Assembly (NCBI GenBank): GCA_949825025.1
Contig: OX463785.1
Coordinates: 15,935,971-15,999,970, forward strand
DNA length: 64,000 nt
From: Siphlonurus alternatus
Lineage: Eukaryota; Arthropoda; Insecta; Ephemeroptera; Siphlonuridae
Reading direction: 5' to 3'
The notes under the pieces are model-generated. The model worked only from the letters and a program-made list of their open reading frames with translations, had not been told where the DNA came from and searched no databases. This document shows positions 42,701-52,061 of the stretch, one piece after another; within the stretch, counting starts at the first letter, position 1; the number at the start of each line of letters is the position of its first letter. Position numbers and translations under genes: made by a program.

Positions 42701-44743
42701 TATTTAACTTGATTTACAGTACATACATGGATACTGAATGAAATTGTATTAATGTACTGTATTAATTTGCTGTTATATTAAGACCATAAAGCTTGGTGGA
42801 GAACCTAGTGGTAAGAATTGGAACTATGTGCTCAAAAGAGGATGATTGAATATGATTAACATTGTAAAATTATGTAAATGCTATGACAGCAGTCACAGCT
42901 TAATTTTATAGAATTGATAACACCATAATTAGTTGTCACATGTTTTCAGACAAGTATTAAAAAATTAATCACCTTCATAAGTGATGATTTTTAAATTTTT
43001 ATATGTAAATTTTGTTATTTTTGTAATTCTTTCAATGCTACAATGCTTGAATAAAACAGCTAAAAAATCTGTGGACAGTGCCATCTATTACTTCTTTATG
43101 TCCTCAATTGAAGAAAAGACGACCTCTATGCGAGTTATGCAGTGCTGCCTCCTGGTGTTACCTTTGAGGAACTACATAGTCCTGCTGGTCCGCCATGCTG
43201 CGTAGCTCCTCCTCCACCTCGTCTCCCCCCATTGCACTCAGGTTCATTGACGTCGCCACTCGGGTGATGCGACGAGCAGTGCTGGTCGTCGTTGACGACG
43301 ACGAGCCGGTCGAAGTGCGACGAGAACCGACACTTTGACTCCAGTAAATCTTCAAGCTCTCCGGCATGTTCTTGGTACCATTCTGCTTGGCGGCTGCAGC
43401 AAATTCCTGAAAAAATATATATAAAATTAGACAAGATATTATTTTTAATAACCATTACTGTATTTATCTATTTTAAGTTTTTTTTTAATAGAACATTTGG
43501 CAGTATGATTAACAGAGTGGCAAAAAAAAAAAAAAAAAAAAAAAAGACTGAACAGTAACCATTATATTGTACTGTACTAAAAGTTTAATTTTTCAAGGTC
43601 TCTTTATCTATTAGGAATTTAACTTGCGATAGAGGCTACATAATGGTAAGACTTATCATCGCCTCAGAATAGAAGTGCCCTAAGCATCAAAACCTCGTGG
43701 CGCTTAGGGCACTTCTATGTTGAGGTGATATTATATGTACTGTACATAGTAATATAACACACATACCGTTGCGGTAGGGTATATTTTCAATGAAATTTAT
43801 ACTTTATTGTTCACTACCGAGTCAATGCATTATTCTTGTTGTACCCAGGTTTTATCTAGTCTAAATAACTATGATACAGTAACAAGTATACAGTAACAAC
43901 TTCTTAAATCGATGGACATCAACGTTACATACCTAATATTTTAGTTTTCAAGTACTGGATATGCATACTGTACTGTACTTAAAACAAAACTCAACTTACA
44001 TGTTTTTCAAAGTGTATTGTGGCTGTGAATTTGGCTGGTGTGACAGTAGTTCTTGTAATGCGACCAAACTGAGAGAAATGTCTTCGAACTGCCTCCTTGT
44101 CACACATATGAGGAGGTAGACCAAGACAGACTATTGAGCGAATATTCTTCACACGATCTGGAGAGGTCAAAATTCGTTGTGGCGGCGGCACGTAGGCCTT
44201 CCGACCCATGCCTGAAAACAAAATTCATTGTTAAAAATCACGCCATTAAAGGGTCAACAAACAGGGGAGGAGAGTAGACCAGCGTAGAGATGATTATTTA
44301 AAGGCCCGTACACATACAAAGCATGGAAGTATCAAGTAAAAAAAATAATAATAATAACCCCCTGTCCATGAAGATATAAGACATGATATATTTCCATGCC
44401 CGAGTCTGCTTTTCTTGCTCTGCTTAGTATGTAAATAGACCCTTATACCTTATGGCTGCAGCCCTGCATGCACTGTATTTAAAATATACATACTGTACTG
44501 TAAAGTACATACAAGTTTTCATAATTATTTATCATAAAAACAAGGCAGGATTCCGCAGGATAGATAAGCAGTGTAGACTTTTATTTCCGTTAAAATGCGA
44601 AGCAAAACAAACAACGTTTGGGGGTACAGTAGAATCCAACACGCGTGATGAAATTATGCTAAAAAGGACGCTCTTTCAAGCTTTATTGAAAATTATTACT
44701 AAAATATCAATACATTATTAAATATTTTACCTTTTCCACTCAT
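26662..44743 (-). CDS. MCM3AP: GANP/MCM3AP (Sac3, xmas) homologue, TREX-2 mRNA export scaffold
   Basis: Nuclear scaffold linking transcription to mRNA export at nuclear pores, binding ENY2, centrin and PCID2/DSS1 in TREX-2. 22 coding exons give 4326 nt, 1441 residues; every phase closes. Exons in transcript order: 44743-44731, 44211-44000, 43406-43162, 42546-42212, 41960-41833, 41096-40878, 40379-40111, 39253-39025, 38561-38355, 37853-37524, 37039-36885, 36415-36292, 34886-34699, 34106-33871, 33091-32865, 31648-31337, 30490-30314, 29935-29765, 29382-29237, 28914-28839, 27962-27818, 26843-26662. Domains: RRM about 10-100; low-complexity region 105-265; Sac3/PCI about 280-560 with [15 protein letters not shown] at 284-298; linker with two FG motifs at 688-689 and 703-704; CID-like helices about 730-885; C-terminal GANP domain about 960-1441. 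It is shorter than vertebrate GANP because the N-terminal FG-rich nucleoporin-like region is absent. Confidence 0.93.
26879..27001. repeat. (AAAT)n microsatellite
   Basis: About 30 tetranucleotide units in the last GANP intron, 36 bases upstream of the exon 22 acceptor in transcript order. Confidence 0.95.
27185..27475 (-). repeat. tRNA-derived SINE
   Basis: The reverse complement starts with a tRNA-like head: A box in GCAGTGGTATACACCTCTG and B box in GTGAGTTCGATCCC (about 27475-27405). The downstream body contains GACTAAGGTTTCCATGGTTT and the CAGTCACAACCAGGCGAATG block, which resembles the body of the 5S-headed SINE. Lies in the last GANP intron, sense orientation. Confidence 0.8.
27818..27962 (-). 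CDS. MCM3AP: GANP exon 21
   Basis: Phase 0 to 1, residues 1334-1382. [20 protein letters not shown] belongs to the conserved C-terminal part. Donor GTGAGT. Confidence 0.9.
28382..28796. repeat. Long-hairpin MITE (TTAAGGGCATTGGGTGTAG ends)
   Basis: Arms of about 200 bp: TTAAGGGCATTGGGTGTAGC at the left and GCTACACCCAATGCCCTTAA at the right, with ACTGACGTATCTTCACCATG and its complement inside. Lies in GANP intron 20. Confidence 0.88.
28839..28914 (-). CDS. MCM3AP: GANP exon 20
   Basis: Phase 2 to 0, residues 1308-1333. Short exon, [20 protein letters not shown]. Acceptor TCTCGTCAG, donor GTGAGC. Confidence 0.88.
29237..29382 (-). CDS. MCM3AP: GANP exon 19
   Basis: Phase 0 to 2, residues 1260-1308. 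[20 protein letters not shown] and [16 protein letters not shown]. Acceptor CACTTCCACAG, donor GTGAGT. Confidence 0.9.
29765..29935 (-). CDS. MCM3AP: GANP exon 18
   Basis: Phase 0 to 0, residues 1203-1259. Helical stretch ending [17 protein letters not shown]. Donor GTGGGT. Confidence 0.9.
30314..30490 (-). CDS. MCM3AP: GANP exon 17
   Basis: Phase 0 to 0, residues 1144-1202. [14 protein letters not shown], then [19 protein letters not shown]. Acceptor TTTATTTGCAG, donor GTGAGC. Confidence 0.9.
30929..31230. repeat. Near-perfect 302-bp palindrome
   Basis: Starts GGAATAACCAGCAAGGCCTT and ends AAGGCCTTGCTGGTTATTCC. Arms of about 135 bp match almost base for base around a short central segment. 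Probably a recent foldback or MITE insertion in GANP intron 16. Confidence 0.9.
31337..31648 (-). CDS. MCM3AP: GANP exon 16
   Basis: Phase 0 to 0, residues 1040-1143. [13 protein letters not shown], then [20 protein letters not shown] and [11 protein letters not shown], the alternating strand-helix pattern of the GANP C-terminal domain. Donor GTGAGT. Confidence 0.92.
31878..32064 (-). ncRNA. U2 snRNA-like gene or pseudogene inside a GANP intron
   Basis: The reverse complement from 32064 matches U2 snRNA along its whole length (about 187 nt): ATCGCTTCTCGGCC 5' end, branch-point recognition GUAGUA intact within AAAGTGTAGTAGCTG, stem IIa region, Sm-type GATTTTTGGA, and 3' stem-loops ending GGAGCGGCCCAA. 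The stem IIb arms differ from the usual sequence but still pair, GCTTTGC with GCAGAGC through one G-U. No poly-A tail follows, which argues against simple retrotransposition. I could not identify a proximal sequence element upstream, so it may be a variant gene or a well-kept pseudogene. Confidence 0.8.
32865..33091 (-). CDS. MCM3AP: GANP exon 15
   Basis: Phase 1 to 0, residues 964-1039. The acceptor GACAG at 33092 was chosen because nearer AG positions put the downstream frame out. [19 protein letters not shown], then [20 protein letters not shown]. Donor GTGAGT. Confidence 0.88.
33152..33544. repeat. Long-hairpin MITE, subfamily A
   Basis: Ends TTAAGGGTAAGATAACACG and CGTGTTATCTTACCCTTAA; inner arms match 21272-21672 (TTAACATGTAAACCTTAG). 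In GANP intron 14. Confidence 0.88.
33676..33762. repeat. (AAAT)n microsatellite
   Basis: About 21 units in GANP intron 14, roughly 110 bases from the exon 14 donor. Confidence 0.93.
33871..34106 (-). CDS. MCM3AP: GANP exon 14
   Basis: Phase 2 to 1, residues 885-964. Very basic helix ([20 protein letters not shown]), then a Ser/Pro-rich turn. Donor GTGAGT. Confidence 0.9.
34560..34661. repeat. Degenerate hairpin MITE
   Basis: GTAAGTATAACACAAGGCAT and a right end GGCGACGAGTGTAC relate it to 18866-18988. GANP intron 13. Confidence 0.5.
34699..34886 (-). CDS. MCM3AP: GANP exon 13 (CID-like helix)
   Basis: Phase 0 to 2, residues 823-885. [18 protein letters not shown] resembles the Sac3 CID helix bound by ENY2/Sus1 and centrin. 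Donor GTCAGT. Confidence 0.9.
35658..36152. repeat. Dispersed element with imperfect inverted ends
   Basis: The left end (GCCATTACGTTCTCTGCTCC, then GGGGGTATACGC) and the right end (GCGCGTATACCC, then CTGCTCTGCTCTAGTGGC) are imperfect inverted repeats of about 45 bp. GC content is higher than the surrounding intron. No coding frame. Confidence 0.6.
36292..36415 (-). CDS. MCM3AP: GANP exon 12 (coiled coil)
   Basis: Phase 2 to 0, residues 781-822. Highly charged helix rich in Glu, Gln and Ala ([20 protein letters not shown]). Donor GTGAGA. Confidence 0.9.
36885..37039 (-). CDS. MCM3AP: GANP exon 11
   Basis: Phase 0 to 2, residues 730-781. [20 protein letters not shown], then [11 protein letters not shown]. 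Donor GTGAGT. Confidence 0.9.
37524..37853 (-). CDS. MCM3AP: GANP exon 10 (Pro-rich linker with FG motifs)
   Basis: Phase 0 to 0, residues 620-729. Low-complexity linker with QPVF repeats, an IFGGEP and a VFGQSTF motif. Nucleoporin-type FG motifs in the linker rather than at the N-terminus. Donor GTAGGT. Confidence 0.9.
38355..38561 (-). CDS. MCM3AP: GANP exon 9
   Basis: Phase 0 to 0, residues 551-619. [20 protein letters not shown] matches the winged-helix end of the PCI domain. Donor GTGAGC. Confidence 0.92.
39025..39253 (-). CDS. MCM3AP: GANP exon 8 (PCI core)
   Basis: Phase 2 to 0, residues 474-550. Contains [20 protein letters not shown], the most typical Sac3/GANP PCI helix. Donor GTGTGT. 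Confidence 0.94.
39255..40105 (-). other. GANP intron 7, nothing else seen
   Basis: AT-rich intronic sequence; no recognisable repeat or RNA gene. Confidence 0.5.
40111..40379 (-). CDS. MCM3AP: GANP exon 7 (Sac3 domain)
   Basis: Phase 0 to 2, residues 385-474. [20 protein letters not shown], then [20 protein letters not shown], typical of Sac3. Donor GTGAGT. Confidence 0.94.
40878..41096 (-). CDS. MCM3AP: GANP exon 6 (Sac3 domain)
   Basis: Phase 0 to 0, residues 312-384. [20 protein letters not shown] and [15 protein letters not shown] are Sac3 signatures. Donor GTACGT. The intron just upstream carries the repeat at 41136. Confidence 0.95.
41136..41395 (-). repeat. Dispersed repeat abutting GANP exon 6 acceptor
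   Basis: Reverse complement shares the blocks of 11540-11772: CAACTGATTTTGTGGTGTTC, CTAACATGGTGGCTTATGGAG, terminal GGGGAACACTTG. Its end lies about 40 bases from the exon 6 acceptor. Confidence 0.65.
41833..41960 (-). CDS. MCM3AP: GANP exon 5 (Sac3 signature)
   Basis: Phase 1 to 0, residues 269-311. [15 protein letters not shown] is the most conserved motif of the Sac3/GANP family. Donor GTGAGA. Confidence 0.96.
41985..42194 (-). repeat. tRNA-derived SINE next to a GANP splice donor
   Basis: Reverse complement begins with a tRNA-like head: TTTGGTGTAGTGGTTAGTAC (A box) and CCCCGGTTCAAATCCCG (B box). It starts only about 17 bases downstream of the exon 4 donor. The body continues to about 41985. 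Confidence 0.8.
42212..42546 (-). CDS. MCM3AP: GANP exon 4 (low-complexity linker)
   Basis: Phase 2 to 1, residues 157-269. Repeated RPATVA units in a basic Ala/Pro/Thr/Val linker between the RRM and Sac3 domains, then [20 protein letters not shown], conserved ahead of the Sac3 domain. Confidence 0.93.
43162..43406 (-). CDS. MCM3AP: GANP exon 3
   Basis: Phase 0 to 2, residues 76-157. [10 protein letters not shown] closes the RRM; then a Ser/Thr-rich basic linker ([20 protein letters not shown]) and an acidic patch. Donor GTAACA. Confidence 0.92.
43628..43730. repeat. Small hairpin element
   Basis: ATAGAAGTGCCCTAAGC and its complement GCTTAGGGCACTTCTAT form clean arms around a short loop, with looser outer arms (ATCGCCTCA and TGAGGTGAT). 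GANP intron 2. Confidence 0.75.
44000..44211 (-). CDS. MCM3AP: GANP exon 2 (RRM)
   Basis: Phase 1 to 0, residues 5-75. [20 protein letters not shown], then [20 protein letters not shown] and [11 protein letters not shown] fold with RNP2- and RNP1-like strands. An in-frame ATG at 44209-44207 could serve as an alternative start. Confidence 0.94.
44731..44743 (-). CDS. MCM3AP: GANP exon 1 (start)
   Basis: ATG AGT GGA AAA G followed by donor GTAAAA. Thirteen coding bases that join exon 2 in frame, giving MSGKG then MGRKAY. Chosen because exon 2 opens at an acceptor in phase 1 and this is the nearest upstream ATG with a fitting donor; the local GC rise upstream fits a promoter. Confidence 0.75.
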
Positions 44744-44789
44744 TTTTATAGCACCAGAACAATGTTTATAATGAAAAATATAACAAAAA

Positions 44790-44930
44790 TAGACGTCACA
44801 ACAAAAAATCCTCGCTTAGCGCCGCGATTTTTAATTTACAGGCGTTACAGCTGTTAGCAACGAACGCTTCCGAGCGGAGCAGCCGAGAACTACCGAAGCA
44901 TTACTAGCGGTCGGGGGGAAAAAAGCGTAC
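44790..44930 (-). promoter_or_regulatory. Likely GANP promoter / 5' UTR region
   Basis: A short CpG- and GC-rich island (GCTTAGCGCCGCG, GAACGCTTCCGAGCGGAGC) just upstream of the GANP start in otherwise AT-rich DNA. No TATA box in the expected place; fits a housekeeping-type promoter. Confidence 0.45.
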
Positions 44931-44949
44931 TTTTGGATTTTGGACAAAG

Positions 44950-46150
44950 GGCCGATCAATAATTAAAATTATTAAAAACATGAGCATAATTAAAAATAAA
45001 TAATTGGAGCAATACTCATTCGTCTAAGTATAGCTTAAAATGATAAATTAATACTAAATAGGATATAGCTTGTAAATTACTGATTAATTTATAATGTTAA
45101 TATACGCGTATTTAATGTACAATTTGTACGTACATTAATTAACTTATATATTATATATATATAATATATATATATATTTCTCTTTGATAATACTTTGTTT
45201 CTAGCTACATATTATATGGTTTAATAATGAAGCAAAATTTTAAAATAATATAATAATATAACAATTGTATATTAATATTTATTATATAATCAATATATTA
45301 TAACCTAAAAGTCCTAACCTAAAACACAAAGTGACATAAAAATGCTTGAAACGCATCATAACCATATATATTGCGTGATTACAAATATACATAATTTATT
45401 AAGTTGGAGCAATACTACATAGTACATAACAATAATTATACACTTGAGCATTTATGCTTAAATCAGTTTATTAATTGTAGTGACATTAACTTTTTCTTTA
45501 TTGAAAAAAAACAAAAATCTTATTTTTTGTAATTAATTTTTACCCAGTATTTAAAAAAAAAAAAAGTTTCCAAGTTTCAGAAAAGCAATAATTACTATGA
45601 ATTTTGAACAAAAAAAAAAGGGTTTTTTTTCGCAGCATGACTTATTCCACCCACACTAACCCGAATATATTAACAACAAAATGTTAGATCTATGTAAATT
45701 TGTATTAGTTAAATGTTAAATCACAATGATAAAACTTTGTCTTAAAGTGGATGCCATAAAAGTGGTGGGTGTGAAATGGCTTCTAAACAAACATTTTAGC
45801 TAACCAACTACTAGCTAGCGCAAATATTTTTTTAGTAAACTTTTTGTAGCACAGAAAAGTCAAACACATTTTTATGTCACTTATAAAACAAAGTGCATGA
45901 TATTGTTTTTGAACTTCATAAAAAATTCTTATACTTTATAATTATATTATTTAATATTATATCATTATAGAGAGTAACAATTTTATTAAATATCTTAAAA
46001 ATTAATATGGTCGAATAAACAAGTAATTTATCTGTTTTATTAGCCTTTTCTCATAAAAATTAATTGCGGAATTTTTATATAGCAATTTAATGTAAATGAA
46101 TGCATGCATGCGTATTAATTAAGTATATAATAATTAATTAATAATAAATT
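44950..46150. other. Intergenic AT-rich DNA
   Basis: No exon-like block or clear repeat apart from a TA-rich run near 45150-45178. Confidence 0.5.
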
Positions 46151-46151
46151 C

Positions 46152-46246
46152 ATTTTAGGCCTGATCTCACAATATAATTGAAATCAGATAAAAAAAATTT
46201 ATCTGATTTTATTTGCATAATTATATTGTAATACCAGACCTATGAC
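46152..46246. repeat. Small hairpin element
   Basis: TAGGCCTGATCTCACAATAT at the left and AATATTAGTCTGGT-like inverted sequence at the right (ATTGTAATACCAGACCTA), with AAATCAGATAAA and its complement in the centre. Confidence 0.65.
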
Positions 46247-46249
46247 TTT

Positions 46250-47460
46250 ATTATTAATTAATCCAGTACGTATAAAATTAATATAGATCTATACCTGTTT
46301 TTTTTTCTGAATTGATTGTGCATTTACGGACAGATTGGTCGATTGAATAAGAAATAGAATTAATTGTCTATATATTATTATGAAATATGTATCGTGACGT
46401 CACGTTCTAACGAAAAGATAAAACTTGTCAAAACGTTAGAACGTTGTTTATAAATAATTTATTAAAACTTGCCTGCATTCGGAATAAATGCTTGTAATAA
46501 CAAATGTCAAATGCCTTAAATTCACTCTTTATCCTGTCTTTATTTATATGGAACAACACATTGAATTGAAATTGAATTAAACAAAAATTTCAAAGTAAGT
46601 ACATTACAATGAAATAGTATATATTATACCGTATATTATATAAAATATACTATATACTTCAATATAGGAATGCTTATTGTAAGCTCGTAAATAAAATGTA
46701 AATAAATATAAATAAATGATGCAATTAAACAATCAAGATTTCAAGATCTTGCGAGATCTTCAAGATCTATTGTTTTGCATTGTTATTTTTAATAAATATA
46801 GGTAATTTTGTTAAACTATTGCTTAATATACGTGTTTAATAATTGTATGTACTATGTAACTCAGTTCCAACCGATAGGGCTTTTATTTAGGGCCTTGGAT
46901 GGACTGTATTTGTACACGATTAAATAATAAAAAAAACTTAAAAAAAAAGTTATTAATTACCCACCTAGTAGCAAAAATTTATAAAACAATTGACCTTTTT
47001 AGTGTAACATTATTATTGTTTATTTAATTATCCTATCAAAAACAAATAATATTTTTTTTATATATTTTGTAACCTAGTTTCTCGATCTGAATTGATATTT
47101 TAGTTGAGAAGTCGTGTTTTTATATAAAAGATAGGAAGATATAATTGAATTGTGTTAAAAGGTTTTTCTTTTGATATTATTATACTTCTGTTGTAAGTTC
47201 GAAGATAATTTTCTTCATTCTTGAAGCGTAAAAAGAGCACACAATAGAGCACTCAGCAGAAATAAAAAATTTTCTTCTATACGTCTCCATCACAAATTAC
47301 GTAATATTTTTGTTACGTGTACATGCTTGCGAATATCAACTTAAAAAAGAACATGCTTGAAAATTTATTATTGCATAACAATTAAAATATATATTAATTT
47401 GCATGGAGTTTTGTATATTTGTGAATTTTTTTCAAATTTTTTAACCCTCTAATGCACCTT
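46250..47460. other. Intergenic AT-rich DNA
   Basis: Nothing recognised. Contains the palindrome TGACGTCA at 46395-46402. Confidence 0.45.
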
Positions 47461-47469
47461 CAAAAATTT

Positions 47470-47640
47470 AGTCGAAATAATAATAATATTTGTTTATTGA
47501 GATAAAGAATACACAAGGTTAATACTGGGGAGGATAGAGAAAGAAAGAAAAAAAAAATAATAATAGTCATATTATCCCAATAGGTGAACTGAAAAAGGCA
47601 AATGCCCATACACAATGTGGCGAAAGACATGAGAATTGAG
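47470..47640. repeat. LINE-like 3' end fragment
   Basis: ATTTGTTTATTGAGATAAAG, then GTGAACTGAAAAAGGCAAAT and CACAATGTGGCG, parallel to 9150-9310 and 9965-10095. Confidence 0.45.
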
Positions 47641-47985
47641 ACGTTATTGTCATTTTATTTATTTATTTTATTTTTATTTTGGAACAACTGGTTGTACATA
47701 CAACATGGTTCACGTCAGACACTGAAAACAAAACATAAAACATTGCATAATCATAATCAATATAAATTTTAACCATTTATAAATACAATAATAAAAAAGT
47801 CAATTATTAACAGGTACATTAATCATATAATAACACTTTCACTAATTTTGTTACTAAAATATGATTTCACTGAATAGAACTCCTTTCCAATCAATATCTT
47901 TTTCAAACTTTTTTTAAAAACAACGTCACTTTCAATATTTTTCATACTATTTGGCAAGAAATGCAATGACTTTGCTAAAGAGCTT
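47640..47985 (-). pseudogene. 5'-truncated non-LTR retrotransposon (LINE) remnant
   Basis: On the minus strand about 46 codons (47963 to 47823) read HFLPNSMKNIE, then VVFKKSLKKILIG and EFYSVKSYFSNKI before a stop. This resembles the extreme C-terminus of CR1/jockey-type reverse transcriptases (WNSLPxxIRN ... FKKxLK). A 3' UTR of about 180 bases follows and ends in AAATAAA repeats. Everything 5' is missing, so it is a dead copy. Confidence 0.7.
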
Positions 47986-47989
47986 GTGT

Positions 47990-48960
47990 GCTAAATATTT
48001 GCATGACTATAACGTCATGTAATGTTCTTTAGAACGATTTTAAGTTTTTTTTAGGGTTAAAAAAATGTGAAAAAATGGACAGTACACAATACATGACTCC
48101 AAATATGCAACAAAAGAAATCTTGAAGGAGGGTCATTATAAAGTAGACTCCGACTCCCCCCTTTTTCCGTTGAAATTTTGTTGTGTACTTCATGCATAAA
48201 ATTGCATTAAATTTCATTTTCAATGCAGTGAGAGAGAGAGGTGCATAACGGAAAGGGGGGGGGGGGGGGTCACCATGCACTTACGAGTTCCAACTTATTT
48301 TAATTTTTTCAGCTCAAGTATATATGTACACATTTATTTCTTACAATTTAGTTTTTTTTTTTAAAAATCAATGAATTAATATATTAATTTATTATTGTTT
48401 GAATAAATTTGGGTGTATCTGCATATCCCTTGTAAAAAAGTCACATAATAAAGTATAATTAATTTGTATTAAATTATGGTTTATTATAATTTATTACAGA
48501 CCTGTATTTTTTTACAAGGGTATAACAACATTATTATTTGATTTAGAATGCTAATAAAATTGTTTTTAAAATAATATATTCATCACGATTTCTAATAACA
48601 CTTCGATATAATTGCCTGTCATATATTATAATTATTTATTACTGCATACAACATGTACTATAATGCGGAAACAAATATCAATTAATTCAAAATGTTATTA
48701 AAAATATTACAATTAATATTCATTAAAAATAGCAACAACACTAATATAAAAAAATAGTTTAATAAAAAATAATTAAAACTTATATAGATAACTTTAATAA
48801 AAAAAAAACTACATTATTTTTATACCGTATAAATTAAACTATATTTTAATTTACTTTTTAGTTAATGACTTAAGAAAAGTGTGTTTTTATTTATTTATTA
48901 ATATATTAGACTATACTTTATTATTACATGAAGGCCAAGTAAACACACATAATTCTTTAT
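47990..48960. other. Intergenic AT-rich DNA
   Basis: No gene-like feature; a G run lies near 48258-48269. Confidence 0.45.
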
Positions 48961-48976
48961 CAAGACGTTCCACAAG

Positions 48977-49078
<102 letters not shown>

Positions 49079-49344
49079 AGGCTAAGCTACCAAGTTAATG
49101 GCGTAATAAGACACGTCTCACCAAGCTATTGTGCCACAGATTTATGTCGTAAGGAATTTGATATTCCCACGTGACAAGAAGAAAGAAAAAAAAAGTGACT
49201 TCTTATACCAAGAGTAAGAAATATGAGAATTTAAAAGCATCATTTTCCTTTATTTTTCTATAAAACATTCAACACACCAAGATATTATTATTATTTGTAT
49301 ATAGAATATAATATATAAATGTTATACGTCAGTATGAAGTGAAG

Positions 49345-49526
49345 CAGGGGCGGATCCAGCTCGCGGCTCTGGGGGGGGGGGGGAGTGCGGTGCCCTATCC
49401 CGCAATGTTAAAATTTGGAGTGGGTGCGGGGCGACGGGTGGGAGGTGGTAACACCTTCAATGTATTTTGGGACCTTGGGGGGGGGGGGGCGATCGCCCTC
49501 ATCGCCCCCCCTTGGATCCGCGCCTG
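49345..49526. repeat. hAT-like MITE with perfect 8-bp target duplication
   Basis: CAGGGGCGGATCCA at the left and TGGATCCGCGCCTG at the right, flanked on both sides by AAGTGAAG (49337-49344 and 49527-49534). G- and C-rich interior with homopolymer runs and no frame. Confidence 0.92.
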
Positions 49527-49539
49527 AAGTGAAGTTATA

Positions 49540-50030
49540 TGTTGTTATACAAAAGAGAAAATTGAAATTGTCACTCGATATTTTTAAGGAAAGAGAATTC
49601 TGATTAAAGGTTAGCATACGATGTATTGGAAATTCGTAGAATTTATTATAAAAAATAAATTGCCTTTTTTAAAAAAATGACAAACAAAATGTGTAGAAAA
49701 AATGAATAAGTAACAAAATTTCAATTTAAATATTTATCAAATTAATTTAATCAAATTAAATTAAATTAATAATAGTAAAAAATTCTCTCCATTTTTAGAT
49801 CAAATTTAGCATTTGGTTTTCAATTTTTATTCAAAATATGTAACAGAGAAAAGTACACCTTTGGACACCACGAACGTTACACCTGCTTTGTAGGCATTAC
49901 CACGCAGTCTATGGATGAACAAAAACTATTTTTTTGAGTCTCCTAAAATTGCAAATCTGCATCTTTCTTTCTATTGGAGCTGAATCTCTAACAAGTGAGA
50001 CAGGAGTAAAGTTTGTGCTGGTCAGAGATG
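49540..50030. other. Intergenic AT-rich DNA
   Basis: Nothing recognised. Confidence 0.45.
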
Positions 50031-50032
50031 TA

Positions 50033-50412
50033 CGAGCAGCGTAGCGTAGTGGTTTGATTTCTGCCTATCGCTCGGGAGACCCAGGATCGCTTCCTGCCTT
50101 GGCTCAGGTGACTTTTCGTCACTTCGAGCTGAGGTATGGCAGCGTGTTCTGGTAAGTTCCCGAGAGATGGCATGTATGTTCTTCCACTATACTGCCTGTA
50201 TTCGGGAGATGCCGAAGGTCATTCCCTTTGGTATCGTCTGCCTCGATGATGGTTTTCTGTGGTTTCCCATCGTCACTCCCAGGCAAATGCCGGGGCAGTT
50301 CCTAACACAAGGTCACAGCCGCCTCCTTTCCTACCAATCGTTCCAACTGTTGTTAAGTTTGAATGCTTACACCAATAGCAGAATATGCTGTAGTAAGCTA
50401 ACATTGTAATAA
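50033..50412 (+). repeat. tRNA-derived SINE
   Basis: tRNA-like head (GCGTAGCGTAGTGGTTTGAT, then GACCCAGGATCGCTTCC), a body with GGTTTTCTGTGGTTTCCCAT and AATGCCGGGGCAGTTCCTA, and an AATAAATAAAT tail. Sense orientation. Confidence 0.75.
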
Positions 50413-50936
50413 ATAAATAAATGTCTCAACCGTAGTTACATTGACGCTCACTGTTGGCGCTAGTGTAACTAATATAAAATAGATGACACGAGCGCCATCC
50501 TCGAGTTTCATAGTAACTAAATAATTTGACCTCTACGTTACCCTACTCCGAGTTTTACGTCTTCTTACTATTTTTTTTTTTATTCCCCATTGTCATTTGA
50601 ACTTGATGTTTTGTATAATCGAGTCTATCTACCGTATTTATTTATTATTCATGATACATTGTTTAACAACAATGTTAAGGACAACATTTTGTTGGGAAAA
50701 TAAATTTATACAGAATCGAGTCAAATGTTTTTGTTGAAGAACAAAGTCCTTGTAAAGTAGGCAACTTTTTATACAATTCTGTCCGAATGGTTGCATACTT
50801 TTAAGGCAACTTTATATTTTTGTATATAAGATTTTTGGCTTAATTGAAATGTTAACAGTCAAGATTGGAGGTAATTCTATAGAATCTATTTTTGAATGAG
50901 ATGATTAATAAATTAAAACATTTATTTTTTATTTCA

Positions 50937-50937
<1 letters not shown>

Positions 50938-51017
<80 letters not shown>
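50938..51017. repeat. (CT)n microsatellite
   Basis: About 40 CT units. Confidence 0.97.
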
Positions 51018-51018
<1 letters not shown>

Positions 51019-51019
51019 T

Positions 51020-51500
51020 AATTTCTTGCTACACCGTATAATTATATATAATGTTATTTCTTTCATTTCATTTTATTTTGTTGATTTTCATTTACTAACA
51101 GTTAATTCTTAAATGTTGACAAGAATTACGTCTTTAACCTTTTGTGACATTTAGATTATAAAATAAACAAAGATTTTAAGTCTTTTAAACAAGTTTAATT
51201 TTATAAATCTCATGATCCAATAATTATAAATCTAATTATAATAAAAAAGATTAAAACTTTGATACATAAATTACAACAGAAGTTTTAACATTTTGCGTAT
51301 TTAGTTTGAAATTTCTTAAGTTTAATTAAAATTCTTTAAGTATAAATATAATTATTACTTTTAGAATGTTAATTACTGTGTAACCGAATACTGTGTAATC
51401 TATTTTTATACAAAAAAAAAAAGATGTAGTTATCTATAAGATTTAAATATAGTGTTAAATGTATTAACAAAATTAATATCATATATTAAAAGTGTTAAAA
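51020..51500. other. Intergenic AT-rich DNA
   Basis: Nothing recognised. Confidence 0.45.
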
Positions 51501-51508
51501 CCACGTGT

Positions 51509-51708
51509 AAAGGACCAAGAGTTGGCAAGGTCTACCAAATGTCATGATTTTCACATGTACGTACATGGCTTAATGTGGCAAAATTTCAAAATAATTTTTT
51601 TTTTTTTTTAGTCAAATGGATATCCAAACCTTTATTACTTGTGTATGGACTAAAACATATGTGAAAATCATGACATTTGGTTTTGACCTTGCCAACTTTT
51701 GGTCCTTT
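51509..51708. repeat. Hairpin MITE
   Basis: AAGGACCAAGAGTTGGCAAGG at the left, CCTTGCCAACTTTTGGTCCTTT at the right; CATGATTTTCACATGT and its complement within. Confidence 0.8.
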
Positions 51709-51939
51709 ATGATTTTAAAATAAATATTATGTAATTAAATTAAAAATTACTTAAGTAATCATAAAAATATGCCATGATAAAGAACAAACGACGTTAAATT
51801 CAATTAATTACACCGTATTTGTAAAGATTCTAATCAACAAATTTAAATTATAATTGTTTTTTTTGTCATGCAATTATCTAACATTCTGTTTGATGGGTGG
51901 GTGTTTGGAAAATGAGTGGGGTAAAATGTGGGGGCGAAT

Positions 51940-52061
51940 TTCCCTGCCACTGCGCACGCTCCCTGCGGTACTTTGTCGCCCTCGCGCCTTGGACTTTACT
52001 ATATATAAACTCGTCAACTCGGAATCTAGAAACTTTTGCAACAAGAAATCGCTTCAGTTAG
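51940..52061 (+). promoter_or_regulatory. TATA-type promoter with short 5' exon
   Basis: A GC-rich block (51940-51990) is followed by TATATATAAA at 52000-52009. About 30 bases on, a short stretch (roughly 52030-52061) ends at a near-ideal donor, GTAAGTTG from 52062. No coding frame of note, so a 5' untranslated exon is likely. The next + strand coding exon in the window is at 63521, which needs an upstream 5' UTR exon, so these may belong together across an intron of about 11 kb; that link is inference. Confidence 0.5.
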
